In this document: one piece after another, positions 9,100 to 16,610 of the stretch | Layout: every line of letters begins with the position of its first letter | How positions within the stretch are numbered: position 1 is the stretch's first letter | Origin: Actinoalloteichus fjordicus | GTDB taxonomy: Bacteria > Actinomycetota > Actinomycetes > Mycobacteriales > Pseudonocardiaceae | Direction of reading: 5' to 3' | Length of the DNA: 64,000 nt | Assembly (NCBI RefSeq): GCF_001941625.1 | Contig: NZ_CP016076.1 | Span: 2,604,001-2,668,000 of the forward strand | The notes under the pieces: model-generated | Told to the model about the DNA's origin: nothing | Databases searched by the model: none | What the model saw: only the letters and a program-made list of their open reading frames with translations | Position numbers and translations under genes: made by a program

Positions 9100-10080
9100 T
9101 CATCCGGTGGTGACGTAGCCCCTGGCCTTGTCGACCACGTTGTCGAGCGCCTCGCCGTCGCGGTACCGGCGAAGATTGGCCAGGAAGAGCGCCAGCAGTT
9201 CAGAACGCCAGCCCTTGACGTCCCCTGACATGTGCGGCGAGATGACGACGCCGGGCATCGTCCACAGCGGAGAGTCCGAGGACAGCGGCTCCGAGGCGAC
9301 GACGTCGAGGGCCGCTCCGGCCAGTCCGCCCGTCCCCAGCGCGGCGATCAGGTCGTCCTCCACGACCAGCGCGCCGCGCCCGACGTTGATGAAGCGCGCG
9401 TCCGGCCGCATCGCGGCCAGCGCGGCGGCGTCGATCATCCCTCGGGTCGCCGGGGTGAGCGGGGCCGCGCAGACGATGAAGTCGGCATCGGGCAGGGCGG
9501 TGAGCAGGTCCTCGCTGGCGTGCACTCGGCCCAGGTCCGGGTCGTCCTCCCGCGCCCGGCGTCCCACTCCCTCGACGAGCAGTCCCGCCGCCCGCAACAG
9601 TCTGCCGGTGGCTCGTCCGATGGGGCCGGTGCCGATGACCAGGGCTCGGCGGCCTGCGATGCGCTCGGTCTCGCGGTGCTGCCACCGGTGTTCCCGTTGC
9701 AGGTCGACGGTGGTGGGCAGGTCCTTGGCGAAGGCGAGGACCAGGCCGAGCACGTACTCGGCGATCGGCTGGTCGAAGACCCCCCGCGAGTTGGTGAGCA
9801 CGATGTCGGAGTCCTGGAGGAGAGCGGGGAACAGCAGCCGGTCCACGCCCGCACTCGCGGTGTGCACCCAGCGCAGCGAGTCGACGGCATGCCAGGCTCG
9901 CTCGACGGCGCCGGAAGAGAAATCCCAGGCCAACAGCACGTCGGCGCCGGGCAGCACGTCCGCCAGTTCGGCTGCGACGGCGGGTCGGACGTCGGCGAGC
10001 TGGTCGAGTTCGGTCGACGGCGGCAGTACGTCGGTGCCGTCGTGGAGGACGGCGACGACCGGGCGGGCGAGTGGCGACAT
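9100..10080 (-). CDS. D-isomer specific 2-hydroxyacid dehydrogenase
   Basis: A 326-residue NAD(P)-dependent dehydrogenase interconverting a 2-hydroxy acid and a 2-keto acid. The Rossmann motif VIGTGPIGRATGRLL, the substrate/cofactor-binding NVGRGALVVEDDL, the acidic partner in ASEPLSSDSPLW and the catalytic histidine in VISPHMSGD are all visible. Start set at ATG 10080, with GGAG nine bases upstream, rather than at an upstream in-frame start at 10113. It is divergent from the DUF3830 gene, and the shared 230-base region carries a palindromic operator, so both are probably under the local GntR regulator. First gene of the operon with the amidase. Confidence 0.88.
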   Translation of the reverse strand: MSPLARPVVAVLHDGTDVLPPSTELDQLADVRPAVAAELADVLPGADVLLAWDFSSGAVERAWHAVDSLRWVHTASAGVDRLLFPALLQDSDIVLTNSRGVFDQPIAEYVLGLVLAFAKDLPTTVDLQREHRWQHRETERIAGRRALVIGTGPIGRATGRLLRAAGLLVEGVGRRAREDDPDLGRVHASEDLLTALPDADFIVCAAPLTPATRGMIDAAALAAMRPDARFINVGRGALVVEDDLIAALGTGGLAGAALDVVASEPLSSDSPLWTMPGVVISPHMSGDVKGWRSELLALFLANLRRYRDGEALDNVVDKARGYVTTG

Positions 10081-10167
10081 ACGGCAAGGCTCCGTCGTTC
10101 GGGGGCGGTTCACGAAGAGACCATCGGTCTACCAGCTCGGGCATTGACACGCTAGGAAGGCCTCGTA

Positions 10168-10183
10168 GGATTGTCAACAATCC
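10168..10183. promoter_or_regulatory. Putative GntR operator, copy 1
   Basis: Palindrome GGATTGTCAACAATCC with 7-base arms and a 2-base centre, preceded by TA. It lies between the divergent D-2-hydroxyacid dehydrogenase and DUF3830 genes. It matches copies at 11616 and 14891. ATTGTNNACAAT-type palindromes are typical of FadR-family GntR binding sites; the assignment to the regulator at 12382 is inference. Confidence 0.8.
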
Positions 10184-10311
10184 GCACCGGCACCCACGGG
10201 CACCTGCCAGACGGGCACGCGGAGAACACGGCCGTTCCTCGGCCCGCACGAGTCTGCCGAACCGACCCGACAAGTGTCCCGTCCGACACGATCGCCCGAA
10301 AGGTCTCTGCT

Positions 10312-10806
10312 ATGCCCCGATACATCCAGATCGAGCTCACCAAGCGCGGCGTGTCCTGTGTGGCCGAGCTACTGGACAAGGACGCCCCGCTGACCTGCGA
10401 GGCCGTCTGGCAGGCGCTGCCCCAGGGCGGCGACATCTACCACGCGAAGTACGCGCGCAACGAGGTCTACACGATGGTGCCGCGCTTCGCGGAGGTGCCG
10501 CCGGGGCTGGAGAACCCGACCGTCACGCCCATCCCCGGCGACGTGATGTATTTCGACTTCGCGGGCGGCATGCTGGATCGCCGCTTCAAGGAGGAGAAGG
10601 ACATCCACGAGCTGCCCGGCGTGATCGATCTCGCGATCTTCTACGGGCGGAACAACCTGCTGCTCAACGGGGACGTCGGCTGGGTGCCCGGCAACGTCTA
10701 CGCGACGATCGTCGAGGGCCTGGAGCAGATGGCCGAGGCGTGCAACGACGTCTGGCGGTCCGGCGCGGTCGGCGAGCGCCTGGTCTACCGCAGGCACGCG
10801 GATTGA
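10312..10806 (+). CDS. DUF3830 family protein
   Basis: A 164-residue protein of the DUF3830 family (cyclophilin-like fold). Recognised from LDKDAPLTCEAVWQALP, GGDIYHAKYARNEVYTMVP and the C-terminal GNVYATIVEGL. Its biochemical role is not known; members commonly sit beside Asp/Glu-racemase or maleate-isomerase-like genes, amidases and hydroxyacid dehydrogenases, exactly as here. Start at ATG 10312 with AAAGG upstream. It is the first gene rightwards of operator copy 1 and precedes an EutA/maleate-isomerase-like gene by 43 bases, so the two probably form an operon. Confidence 0.8.
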   Translation: MPRYIQIELTKRGVSCVAELLDKDAPLTCEAVWQALPQGGDIYHAKYARNEVYTMVPRFAEVPPGLENPTVTPIPGDVMYFDFAGGMLDRRFKEEKDIHELPGVIDLAIFYGRNNLLLNGDVGWVPGNVYATIVEGLEQMAEACNDVWRSGAVGERLVYRRHAD

Positions 10807-10849
10807 CTCGGGGCTCGGACTGACCAGGAACCCGGACGCCGACCTCGCC

Positions 10850-11608
10850 ATGGCGGCCGAGGCTTTCGGAACGGTCGACGGCCCGTACCCGGACGACGGG
10901 ATCGGGATCGTCGCGCCGTTCGACTTCGCGCTCGATCGCGAGCTGTGGCGCTGGGTGCCCGATCAGGTCACCCTGCACATGACCAGGGTCCCCTACGTCC
11001 CGGTGCCGGTCACCGTGGAGATGGCGGCCATGATCAGCGACGAGCAGGCAGTGCACGGGGCGACCCGTGATCTGCTCACGCCTGAGCCCAAGGTGGTCGC
11101 CTACGCCTGCACCTCGGGCAGCTTCGTGAACGGGTCGCTCGGCGAGCACGCCTTGACCACGATCATGCTGGAGGCGGGTGCGCCCGCCGCCGTCACCACC
11201 TCCGGCGCCCTGGTCGAGGCGCTGCGCGTGCTGGGGGTAGGCAAGGTGGCGATCGCCACCCCGTACATCGGGGCGATCAACGACCGGTTGAGCACTTTCC
11301 TCGGCGAGTACGACATCGAGGCGGTCTCCTGTCAGGGCCTCGGGCTGCTCGGCCAGATCTGGAAGGTGTCCTACCAGGAGGTCATGGAGATCGTGCGTGC
11401 GGCGGACCGGCCCGAGGCGGAGGCGATGTTCGTGAGCTGCACGAACCTGCCCACCTACGACATCATTCCGCTGCTGGAGCGTGCGCTGGGCAAGCCGGTG
11501 CTCACCGCGAACCAGGTGACCATGTGGGGCGCATTGCGCCTGCTCAACAGGGAGTCGGTGGCCGTGGACCAGCTTCTCTTCCGGCAGGCGCATCTCCCGG
11601 CGGCCTGA
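10850..11608 (+). CDS. Maleate cis-trans isomerase / EutA-like protein (two-cysteine form)
   Basis: A 252-residue member of the Asp/Glu racemase-like superfamily, in the branch with maleate cis-trans isomerase, arylmalonate decarboxylase and ectoine-utilisation protein EutA. The two active-site cysteines lie in symmetrical positions: AYACTSGSFVNG in the first half and FVSCTNLPTYD in the second. The conserved closing block is GKPVLTANQVTMWGALRL. With both cysteines present it should be catalytically competent for an isomerisation or racemisation of a dicarboxylate-like acid. A second, diverged copy follows immediately, separated by operator copy 2. Confidence 0.82.
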   Translation: MAAEAFGTVDGPYPDDGIGIVAPFDFALDRELWRWVPDQVTLHMTRVPYVPVPVTVEMAAMISDEQAVHGATRDLLTPEPKVVAYACTSGSFVNGSLGEHALTTIMLEAGAPAAVTTSGALVEALRVLGVGKVAIATPYIGAINDRLSTFLGEYDIEAVSCQGLGLLGQIWKVSYQEVMEIVRAADRPEAEAMFVSCTNLPTYDIIPLLERALGKPVLTANQVTMWGALRLLNRESVAVDQLLFRQAHLPAA

Positions 11609-11615
11609 CCCGGTA

Positions 11616-11631
11616 GGATTGTCGACAATCT
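11616..11631. promoter_or_regulatory. Putative GntR operator, copy 2
   Basis: GGATTGTCGACAATCT, preceded by TA, in the 47-base gap between the two EutA-like genes. This indicates a separate controlled promoter for the second EutA-like gene and the GntR gene after it, which implies autoregulation. It differs from the perfect palindrome by one terminal base. Confidence 0.8.
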
Positions 11632-11655
11632 GCCCGTTGAGGATCGGAGGCACGG

Positions 11656-12378
11656 GTGGCCGTGACGGTGGGATTCCTGTACCCGGGCTACAGCGCCGAG
11701 GACGATTATCCGACGCTGGAACGCCTGATCGACGACGACGTGCGACTGCCCCTGGTGCACACCGAGATGCGCGAGGACGCCCACCGCGTCGACGCGCTGC
11801 TCGACATCGGCGGCGACGACGTGCTGGCCGAGGGGGCCGCCGCCCTGCGGGATCGTGAGATCGCCGCGGTGGTCTGGGCCTGCACCAGCGGCAGCTTCGT
11901 CTTCGGCTGGGACGGGGCGACGCTTCAGGTGGAGCGGCTGGCCGAGGCGGCGGGCGTGCCGGCCTCCAGCACCTCCTTCGCGTTCGTCCGGGCGCTGCGG
12001 GCGCTGGAGCTGCGCCGGGTGGCGGTCGCGGCGACCTATCCGGTCGACGTCGCGAACCGCTTCGCGGGATTCCTCGCGCGCGACGGCGTCGAGGTCGTGT
12101 CGCTGGCCAGCCGGGGCATCGTGACGGCGGCGGAGGTGGGCACTCTCGAGCGGGCCGACGTGCTCGACTTCGTGGCAGGTCATGATCATCCCGACGCCGA
12201 GGCCGTGCTCGTCCCGGACACCGCCCTGCACACCGCGACGCTGCTCGACGAACTCACCGAGCGGGTGGGCAAACCGGTGCTGACCGCCAACCAGGTGAGC
12301 GTGTGGGAGGGTCTTCGCCTGGTAGGGCGGGCAGCGCCACGAGGCCTGGGCGTGTTGTCCGGCCGGAGAACGGAGTGA
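11656..12378 (+). CDS. Maleate isomerase / EutA-like protein lacking the second cysteine
   Basis: A 240-residue paralogue of the preceding protein. The first cysteine is kept (VVWACTSGSFVFGWD), but at the place of the second cysteine the sequence reads VLVPDTALHT, i.e. Asp replaces Cys. The following GKPVLTANQVSVWEGLRL block is conserved. Classical maleate isomerase needs both cysteines, so this copy probably catalyses a different step or acts with the first copy as a heteromer (inference). GTG start at 11656 has GGATCGGAGG upstream. The gene ends 3 bases before the GntR gene and is evidently cotranscribed with it. Confidence 0.8.
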   Translation: MAVTVGFLYPGYSAEDDYPTLERLIDDDVRLPLVHTEMREDAHRVDALLDIGGDDVLAEGAAALRDREIAAVVWACTSGSFVFGWDGATLQVERLAEAAGVPASSTSFAFVRALRALELRRVAVAATYPVDVANRFAGFLARDGVEVVSLASRGIVTAAEVGTLERADVLDFVAGHDHPDAEAVLVPDTALHTATLLDELTERVGKPVLTANQVSVWEGLRLVGRAAPRGLGVLSGRRTE

Positions 12379-12381
12379 CAG

Positions 12382-13062
12382 ATGGTGACCGTCGACACCC
12401 ATCCGACGACCAGCGGACTGGCGCCGCTGACCAGGAGATCGACCGCTGAGATCGTCGCGGAGCAGCTCCGCACCGCGATCACCAGGGGCGAGCTGCCTCC
12501 CGGCGGCCAGCTGGGCGAGATCGACCTCGCGAACAGGCTCGGAGTGAGTCGGGGACCGCTTCGGGAGGCGATGCAGCGTCTGGTGCAGGAGGGTCTGTTG
12601 CGCAGCGAGCCGCACCGAGGACTGTTCGTCATCGACCTCGATGACGACGACGTGCGGGACATCTACCGGGCGCGGTCGGCGATCGAGCGCGCCGCCTGCA
12701 GGCGGATATTGGAGGGGGATCGGGCCGCCGCGGTGTCCCGGCTGCGTGCCGCACACGCCCAGATGGCCACGGCCGCCGCCTCGGCGGACGCCGACGCGCT
12801 CACCGACGCCGATCACTACTTCCACCAGACCCTCGTGTCGGCCTCCGGCAGTCCCCGCCTGGAGCGGATGGCCGAGACGCTGCTGGTCGAGACTCGCATG
12901 TGCCTGCTCGCGCTGCAGGGCACGACCCGGCACTCCGGGGACACGATCGACGAGCATCGCGGCCTGGTCGACGCCATCGAGGCAGGCGACGAGGAACTGC
13001 TGCTGAGCAGCCTGGAGGCGCACATGACCGAGGCCGTCGACCGTCTGACCCGGCACCGCTGA
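12382..13062 (+). CDS. GntR family regulator, FadR/FCD subfamily
   Basis: A 226-residue transcription factor. The N-terminal winged helix-turn-helix reads TAEIVAEQLRTAITRGELPP and LANRLGVSRGPLREAMQRL; the C-terminal FCD effector domain has the metal/acid-binding histidine pattern (DADHYFHQTLV ... DEHRGLVDAI ... LEAHM). It lies in the middle of eight catabolic genes, and three palindromes of the FadR type surround it, one upstream of its own operon. It probably represses the cluster until the substrate, presumably a carboxylic acid, binds the FCD domain. ATG start follows the previous stop by 3 bases. Confidence 0.88.
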   Translation: MVTVDTHPTTSGLAPLTRRSTAEIVAEQLRTAITRGELPPGGQLGEIDLANRLGVSRGPLREAMQRLVQEGLLRSEPHRGLFVIDLDDDDVRDIYRARSAIERAACRRILEGDRAAAVSRLRAAHAQMATAAASADADALTDADHYFHQTLVSASGSPRLERMAETLLVETRMCLLALQGTTRHSGDTIDEHRGLVDAIEAGDEELLLSSLEAHMTEAVDRLTRHR

Positions 13063-13286
13063 ACTGCTGTCGCCCGACCGGCTGATGCTGCACGGGCGTC
13101 GGCTGCTGCCCGCAGTCCGCCTGCGGCCCGGATGCCAAGGACCACGCCGTGCCCTCGACCACCTCGCCACTTCGGCCTCCGGCGATCTGGCGGCGTTCCC
13201 GCGTCCGCGCGTTCCCGCTGCGATCAGCTGTCCTGAGGAATACGCCCGCCGCCCCGCCGCCCCGAGGCCCCGAGGCCGCGAACGCG

Positions 13287-13322
13287 GCACCGGGCGGTCC
13301 CGGTGACGGACCGCCCGGCGCC
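13287..13322. terminator. Bidirectional hairpin between GntR and SSADH genes
   Basis: An 11-base perfect stem CCGGGCGGTCC (13290-13300) pairs with GGACCGCCCGG (13308-13318) across a 7-base loop, extended by GGC/GCC after one mismatch. It lies between converging genes. No U-tract is present, as is common for GC-rich actinomycete terminators. Confidence 0.6.
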
Positions 13323-13357
13323 GACGTCGATCCTCGACCGGACCGGCAGAGAGAGAA

Positions 13358-14827
13358 TCAGGTCGCGATGGCGACCAGCTTGGTCTCCAGGAACTCGTCG
13401 ATTCCGGTGCTGCCGCCCTCTCGGCCGAGCCCGGAGTGCTTGACTCCGCCGAACGGTGCCGCCGGGTTGGACACGATGCCCTGATTGAGGCCGACCATGC
13501 CGGTCTCCAGGCCTTCCGACATCCGAAGCCCGCGCGCCAGATCCGTGGTGAACACGTAGCTGACCAGCCCGTACTCGGTGTCGTTCGCCAACTCCAACGC
13601 CTCCTGCTCCGTCTGGAAGACGCTGATCGGAGCGACCGGCCCGAAGATCTCCTCGGTGGCCATCCGCGCGTCGGTCGGGACGTCGGTGAGCACGGTGGGG
13701 GAGTAGAAGTAACCCCCGTCGTAGCCGTCGCCCTCGGGCGCCTTGCCGCCGATGACGACCTTCGCGCCCCGGTCGACGGCGTCGGAGACCAGCTCGGTGA
13801 CCTTGGTCCTGGCCTTGGCGTCGATCAGCGGCCCGACCTGCACGCCGTCCGCTGCGCCATGGCCGACGCGCAGCGCCCCCATCCGCTCGGCCAGTCTCCT
13901 GCCGAACTCCTCGGCGATCCCGGCCTGGGCGTAGATGCGGTTGGCCGCGGTGCAGGCCTCGCCCATGTTGCGCATCTTGGCCAGCATCGCGCCGTCCACG
14001 GCCTTGTCCAGGTCGGCGTCGTCGAAGACGAGGAACGGGGCGTTGCCGCCGAGTTCCATCGACACCCGCAGCACCTGCTCGGCGGACTGCTCGATCAGTC
14101 GGCGGCCGACGGCGGTCGAGCCGGTGAAGGAGATCTTGCGGGCCCGGCCGTCGCGGATCAGCGGCTCCATCAGCTCGCCTGCTCCCACGGCGGGCACCAC
14201 GTTGAGGACGCCGTCGGGCAGCCCCGCCTCCTGCAGGATCTCCGCGAGCGCCAGCATCGACAGGGGCGTCTGGTGGGCAGGCTTGATCACGCTGGTGCAG
14301 CCCGCCGCGATGGCGGGACCGATCTTGCGGGTGCCCATCGCCATCGGGAAGTTCCACGGCGTGACGAAGAGGCACGGCCCGACCGGCTGGCGCATCACCA
14401 GAAAGCGGCCGGTGCCGTTCGGCGCGACCTGGTATCCGCCGTCGATCCGCACGGCCTCCTCGGAGAACCAGCGGAAGAACTCGGCGGCGTAGGTGATCTC
14501 CGCGCGGGAGTCGGCAAGCGGTTTGCCCATCTCCGAGGTCATCAGCAGGGCGAGGTCGTCGATCCGCGTGGTCAACAGCTCGAAGGCGCGGCGCAGGATC
14601 TCGCCGCGTTCCCTGGGCGGATGGGCGGCCCAGGCGGGCTGCGCCGCCACGGCGGCGTCCAGAGCGGCGACGCCGTCGGCGGGAGTGGCGTCGGCGACCG
14701 AGCACAGCACCTCGCCGGTGGCCGGATCGTCGACGTCGAAGGTCCGGCCGCCCGAGGCGGGCACCCATCTGCCTCCGATGAACAGGTCTTTCGGAGTCTT
14801 CTTCAGGACCGACTCGACGCTCGTCAT
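13358..14827 (-). CDS. NAD(P)-dependent succinate-semialdehyde-type dehydrogenase
   Basis: A 489-residue aldehyde dehydrogenase of the GabD/succinate-semialdehyde group, oxidising a semialdehyde to its acid. All catalytic residues are intact: Asn in FVTPWNFPMA, Glu in SMELGGNAPF, Cys in NMGEACTAANR, and the EEIFGPVAP motif. This contrasts with the altered dehydrogenase near 3.4 kb. Start at ATG 14827 with GGAGGG seven bases upstream. It is divergent from the aminotransferase gene across operator copy 3, so the pair likely converts an amino acid to its semialdehyde and then to a dicarboxylate. Confidence 0.9.
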   Translation of the reverse strand: MTSVESVLKKTPKDLFIGGRWVPASGGRTFDVDDPATGEVLCSVADATPADGVAALDAAVAAQPAWAAHPPRERGEILRRAFELLTTRIDDLALLMTSEMGKPLADSRAEITYAAEFFRWFSEEAVRIDGGYQVAPNGTGRFLVMRQPVGPCLFVTPWNFPMAMGTRKIGPAIAAGCTSVIKPAHQTPLSMLALAEILQEAGLPDGVLNVVPAVGAGELMEPLIRDGRARKISFTGSTAVGRRLIEQSAEQVLRVSMELGGNAPFLVFDDADLDKAVDGAMLAKMRNMGEACTAANRIYAQAGIAEEFGRRLAERMGALRVGHGAADGVQVGPLIDAKARTKVTELVSDAVDRGAKVVIGGKAPEGDGYDGGYFYSPTVLTDVPTDARMATEEIFGPVAPISVFQTEQEALELANDTEYGLVSYVFTTDLARGLRMSEGLETGMVGLNQGIVSNPAAPFGGVKHSGLGREGGSTGIDEFLETKLVAIAT

Positions 14828-14890
14828 GCCGGAACCCTCCCTGGGTAGGTGTGGACACGCGACCACGGTCGATGGTTGCATGAGGGAGAT

Positions 14891-14906
14891 AGATTGTCGA
14901 CAATCC
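14891..14906. promoter_or_regulatory. Putative GntR operator, copy 3
   Basis: AGATTGTCGACAATCC (reverse complement identical to copy 2, followed by TA), lying between the divergent dehydrogenase and aminotransferase genes. It ends 18 bases before the aminotransferase start, a position suited to repression. Confidence 0.8.
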
Positions 14907-14924
14907 TACAGTTGGGGAGTGATC

Positions 14925-16178
14925 ATGGCTCAGTTGTCGCCACTGCTCAAGCAGGCAACTCCGGTGCAGGTCGCCCGAGGAGAGGGCGTCTACCTCTATG
15001 ACCACGACGGTAGGCGTTTCCTCGACTTCACCGCCGGGATCGGCGTCACGAGCACCGGACACTGTCACCCGAAGGTCGTCGCGGCCGCGCAGCAGCAGGT
15101 CGCCACGCTGATCCACGGCCAGTACACCACCGTCATGCACCAGCCGCTGCTCACGCTGACCGAACGGCTGGGCGAGGTGCTGCCCACCGGGCTCGACTCG
15201 CTGTTCTACGTCAACTCCGGCAGCGAGGCGGTGGAGGCGGCCCTGCGACTGTCGCGGCAGGCGAGCGGCAGGCAGAACGTGGTGGTGTTCCAGGGCTCCT
15301 TCCACGGCCGGACCTTCGGCGCCGCGTCACTGACCACTTCCGGAGCCAAGATCCGGGCAGGCATCGGACCGCTGGTCCCCGGTGTCACCGTGGCGCCGTT
15401 CCCCTACGCCTACCGTTACGGATGGTCCGAACAGGAGGCCGTCGACTTCGCCCTGCGGGAACTCGACTATCTGCTGCTCACCGCCAGCCCCGCCGCCGAC
15501 ATCGCCGCGTTCTTCGTCGAGCCGGTCCTCGGTGAGGGCGGCTACGTCCCCGCGCCGCCCGGGTTCCTGGCGGGCCTTCGCGAGCGGGCCGACCGGCACG
15601 GCATCCTGCTCGTGTTCGACGAGGTGCAGACCGGATTCGGTCGGACCGGCCGATTCTGGGGACACCAGCACTTCGGCGTCGAGCCCGACATCCTGATCAC
15701 CGCCAAGGGACTGGCCAGCGGCTTCCCCCTCTCCGCGATCGCCGCGAGCACCGAGCTGATGAGCCGTGGCCTGCCCGGTTCGCAGGGCGGCACCTACGGT
15801 GGCAACGCCGTGTCCTGCGCCGCCGCCGTGGCGACCCTGGAGGTCATCCTGGAGGAGGGGCTCGTCGAGAACGCGGCCCGTACCGGTGAGCGACTGCTGG
15901 CCGGTTCCCGCCGGATCGCGGCCGACCATGCGGCCGTCGGCGACGTGCGCGGCCTCGGCCTGATGGTGGCCTCCGAGTTCGTCGAGTCCGACGGGTCTCC
16001 CGCCCCGGACACGGCGAACCGCGTGCATCGGGCGGCAGCCGACCTCGGCCTGCTGCTGCTCACCTGCGGTCCGCACGGCAACGTGGTCCGGATGATCCCG
16101 CCGCTGGTCGTCGACGAGGCCCAGATCGATCAGGGTCTGGAGATCTGGTCCAAGGCGGTCGCCGCCGGGCTGGGCTGA
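14925..16178 (+). CDS. Class III aminotransferase (4-aminobutyrate/diaminobutyrate type)
   Basis: A 417-residue PLP-dependent omega-amino acid aminotransferase. The cofactor lysine lies in ILITAKGLASGFPL; YVNSGSEAVEAALRL binds phosphate, and DEVQTGFGRTG carries the PLP-contacting Asp. It would move an amino group from an omega-amino or diamino acid to 2-oxoglutarate. Partnering with the divergent semialdehyde dehydrogenase fits 4-aminobutyrate, or diaminobutyrate as in ectoine breakdown (DoeD/DoeC), but the ectoine hydrolase genes are not in the window. ATG at 14925 has GGGGAG upstream and lies just after operator copy 3. Confidence 0.9.
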   Translation: MAQLSPLLKQATPVQVARGEGVYLYDHDGRRFLDFTAGIGVTSTGHCHPKVVAAAQQQVATLIHGQYTTVMHQPLLTLTERLGEVLPTGLDSLFYVNSGSEAVEAALRLSRQASGRQNVVVFQGSFHGRTFGAASLTTSGAKIRAGIGPLVPGVTVAPFPYAYRYGWSEQEAVDFALRELDYLLLTASPAADIAAFFVEPVLGEGGYVPAPPGFLAGLRERADRHGILLVFDEVQTGFGRTGRFWGHQHFGVEPDILITAKGLASGFPLSAIAASTELMSRGLPGSQGGTYGGNAVSCAAAVATLEVILEEGLVENAARTGERLLAGSRRIAADHAAVGDVRGLGLMVASEFVESDGSPAPDTANRVHRAAADLGLLLLTCGPHGNVVRMIPPLVVDEAQIDQGLEIWSKAVAAGLG

Positions 16179-16610
16179 CCACCGCGCCGCCGCCGGACCG
16201 GCTGGGCGTGCCGCGTCACGAAATGATCCAAAACCCTGTCGCGATCAAGAGCGGCCGGTATCTTCGCTCTGGAGCGCGCAGATCGGGACGCCATGCCCGA
16301 GGCGGACACGGGCGAGCCGAGAGTCCACGCTGATCGTGGCGCCTCGACTTCGTCGAACGCGAGGGTGGTCGTGGCTCCTCCGCCGTGACGGGGAAGAATC
16401 GCCGGACGCCGTCGGAGACTCGGGGAACCGCATGACTCCCGTCCCGGCGCGCTCGAATCCACAAGACGTGGGCGGATGCGGATCGTGAGGGTGTGACGCG
16501 GTGAGAGGTCCTGACACGCCGACCGGGCTGATCGCCCGAGTCGGGGCGTCTTCGCGATCTCGTCGGAGCCGTCGGGCTCCCGGCCAGGCACGTCGGCGGG
16601 AGCGGCGGCC
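16179..16610. other. Intergenic region before the phosphosignalling locus
   Basis: About 430 bases with no convincing gene. It should contain the promoter of the long rightward operon that begins at 16611. I could not identify a confident promoter box. Confidence 0.4.

Noticed and set aside
7633-16178. Complete ectoine degradation cluster
   Set aside because: EutA-like, aminotransferase and semialdehyde dehydrogenase genes fit, but ectoine hydrolase, deacetylase and EutB/EutC genes are missing.
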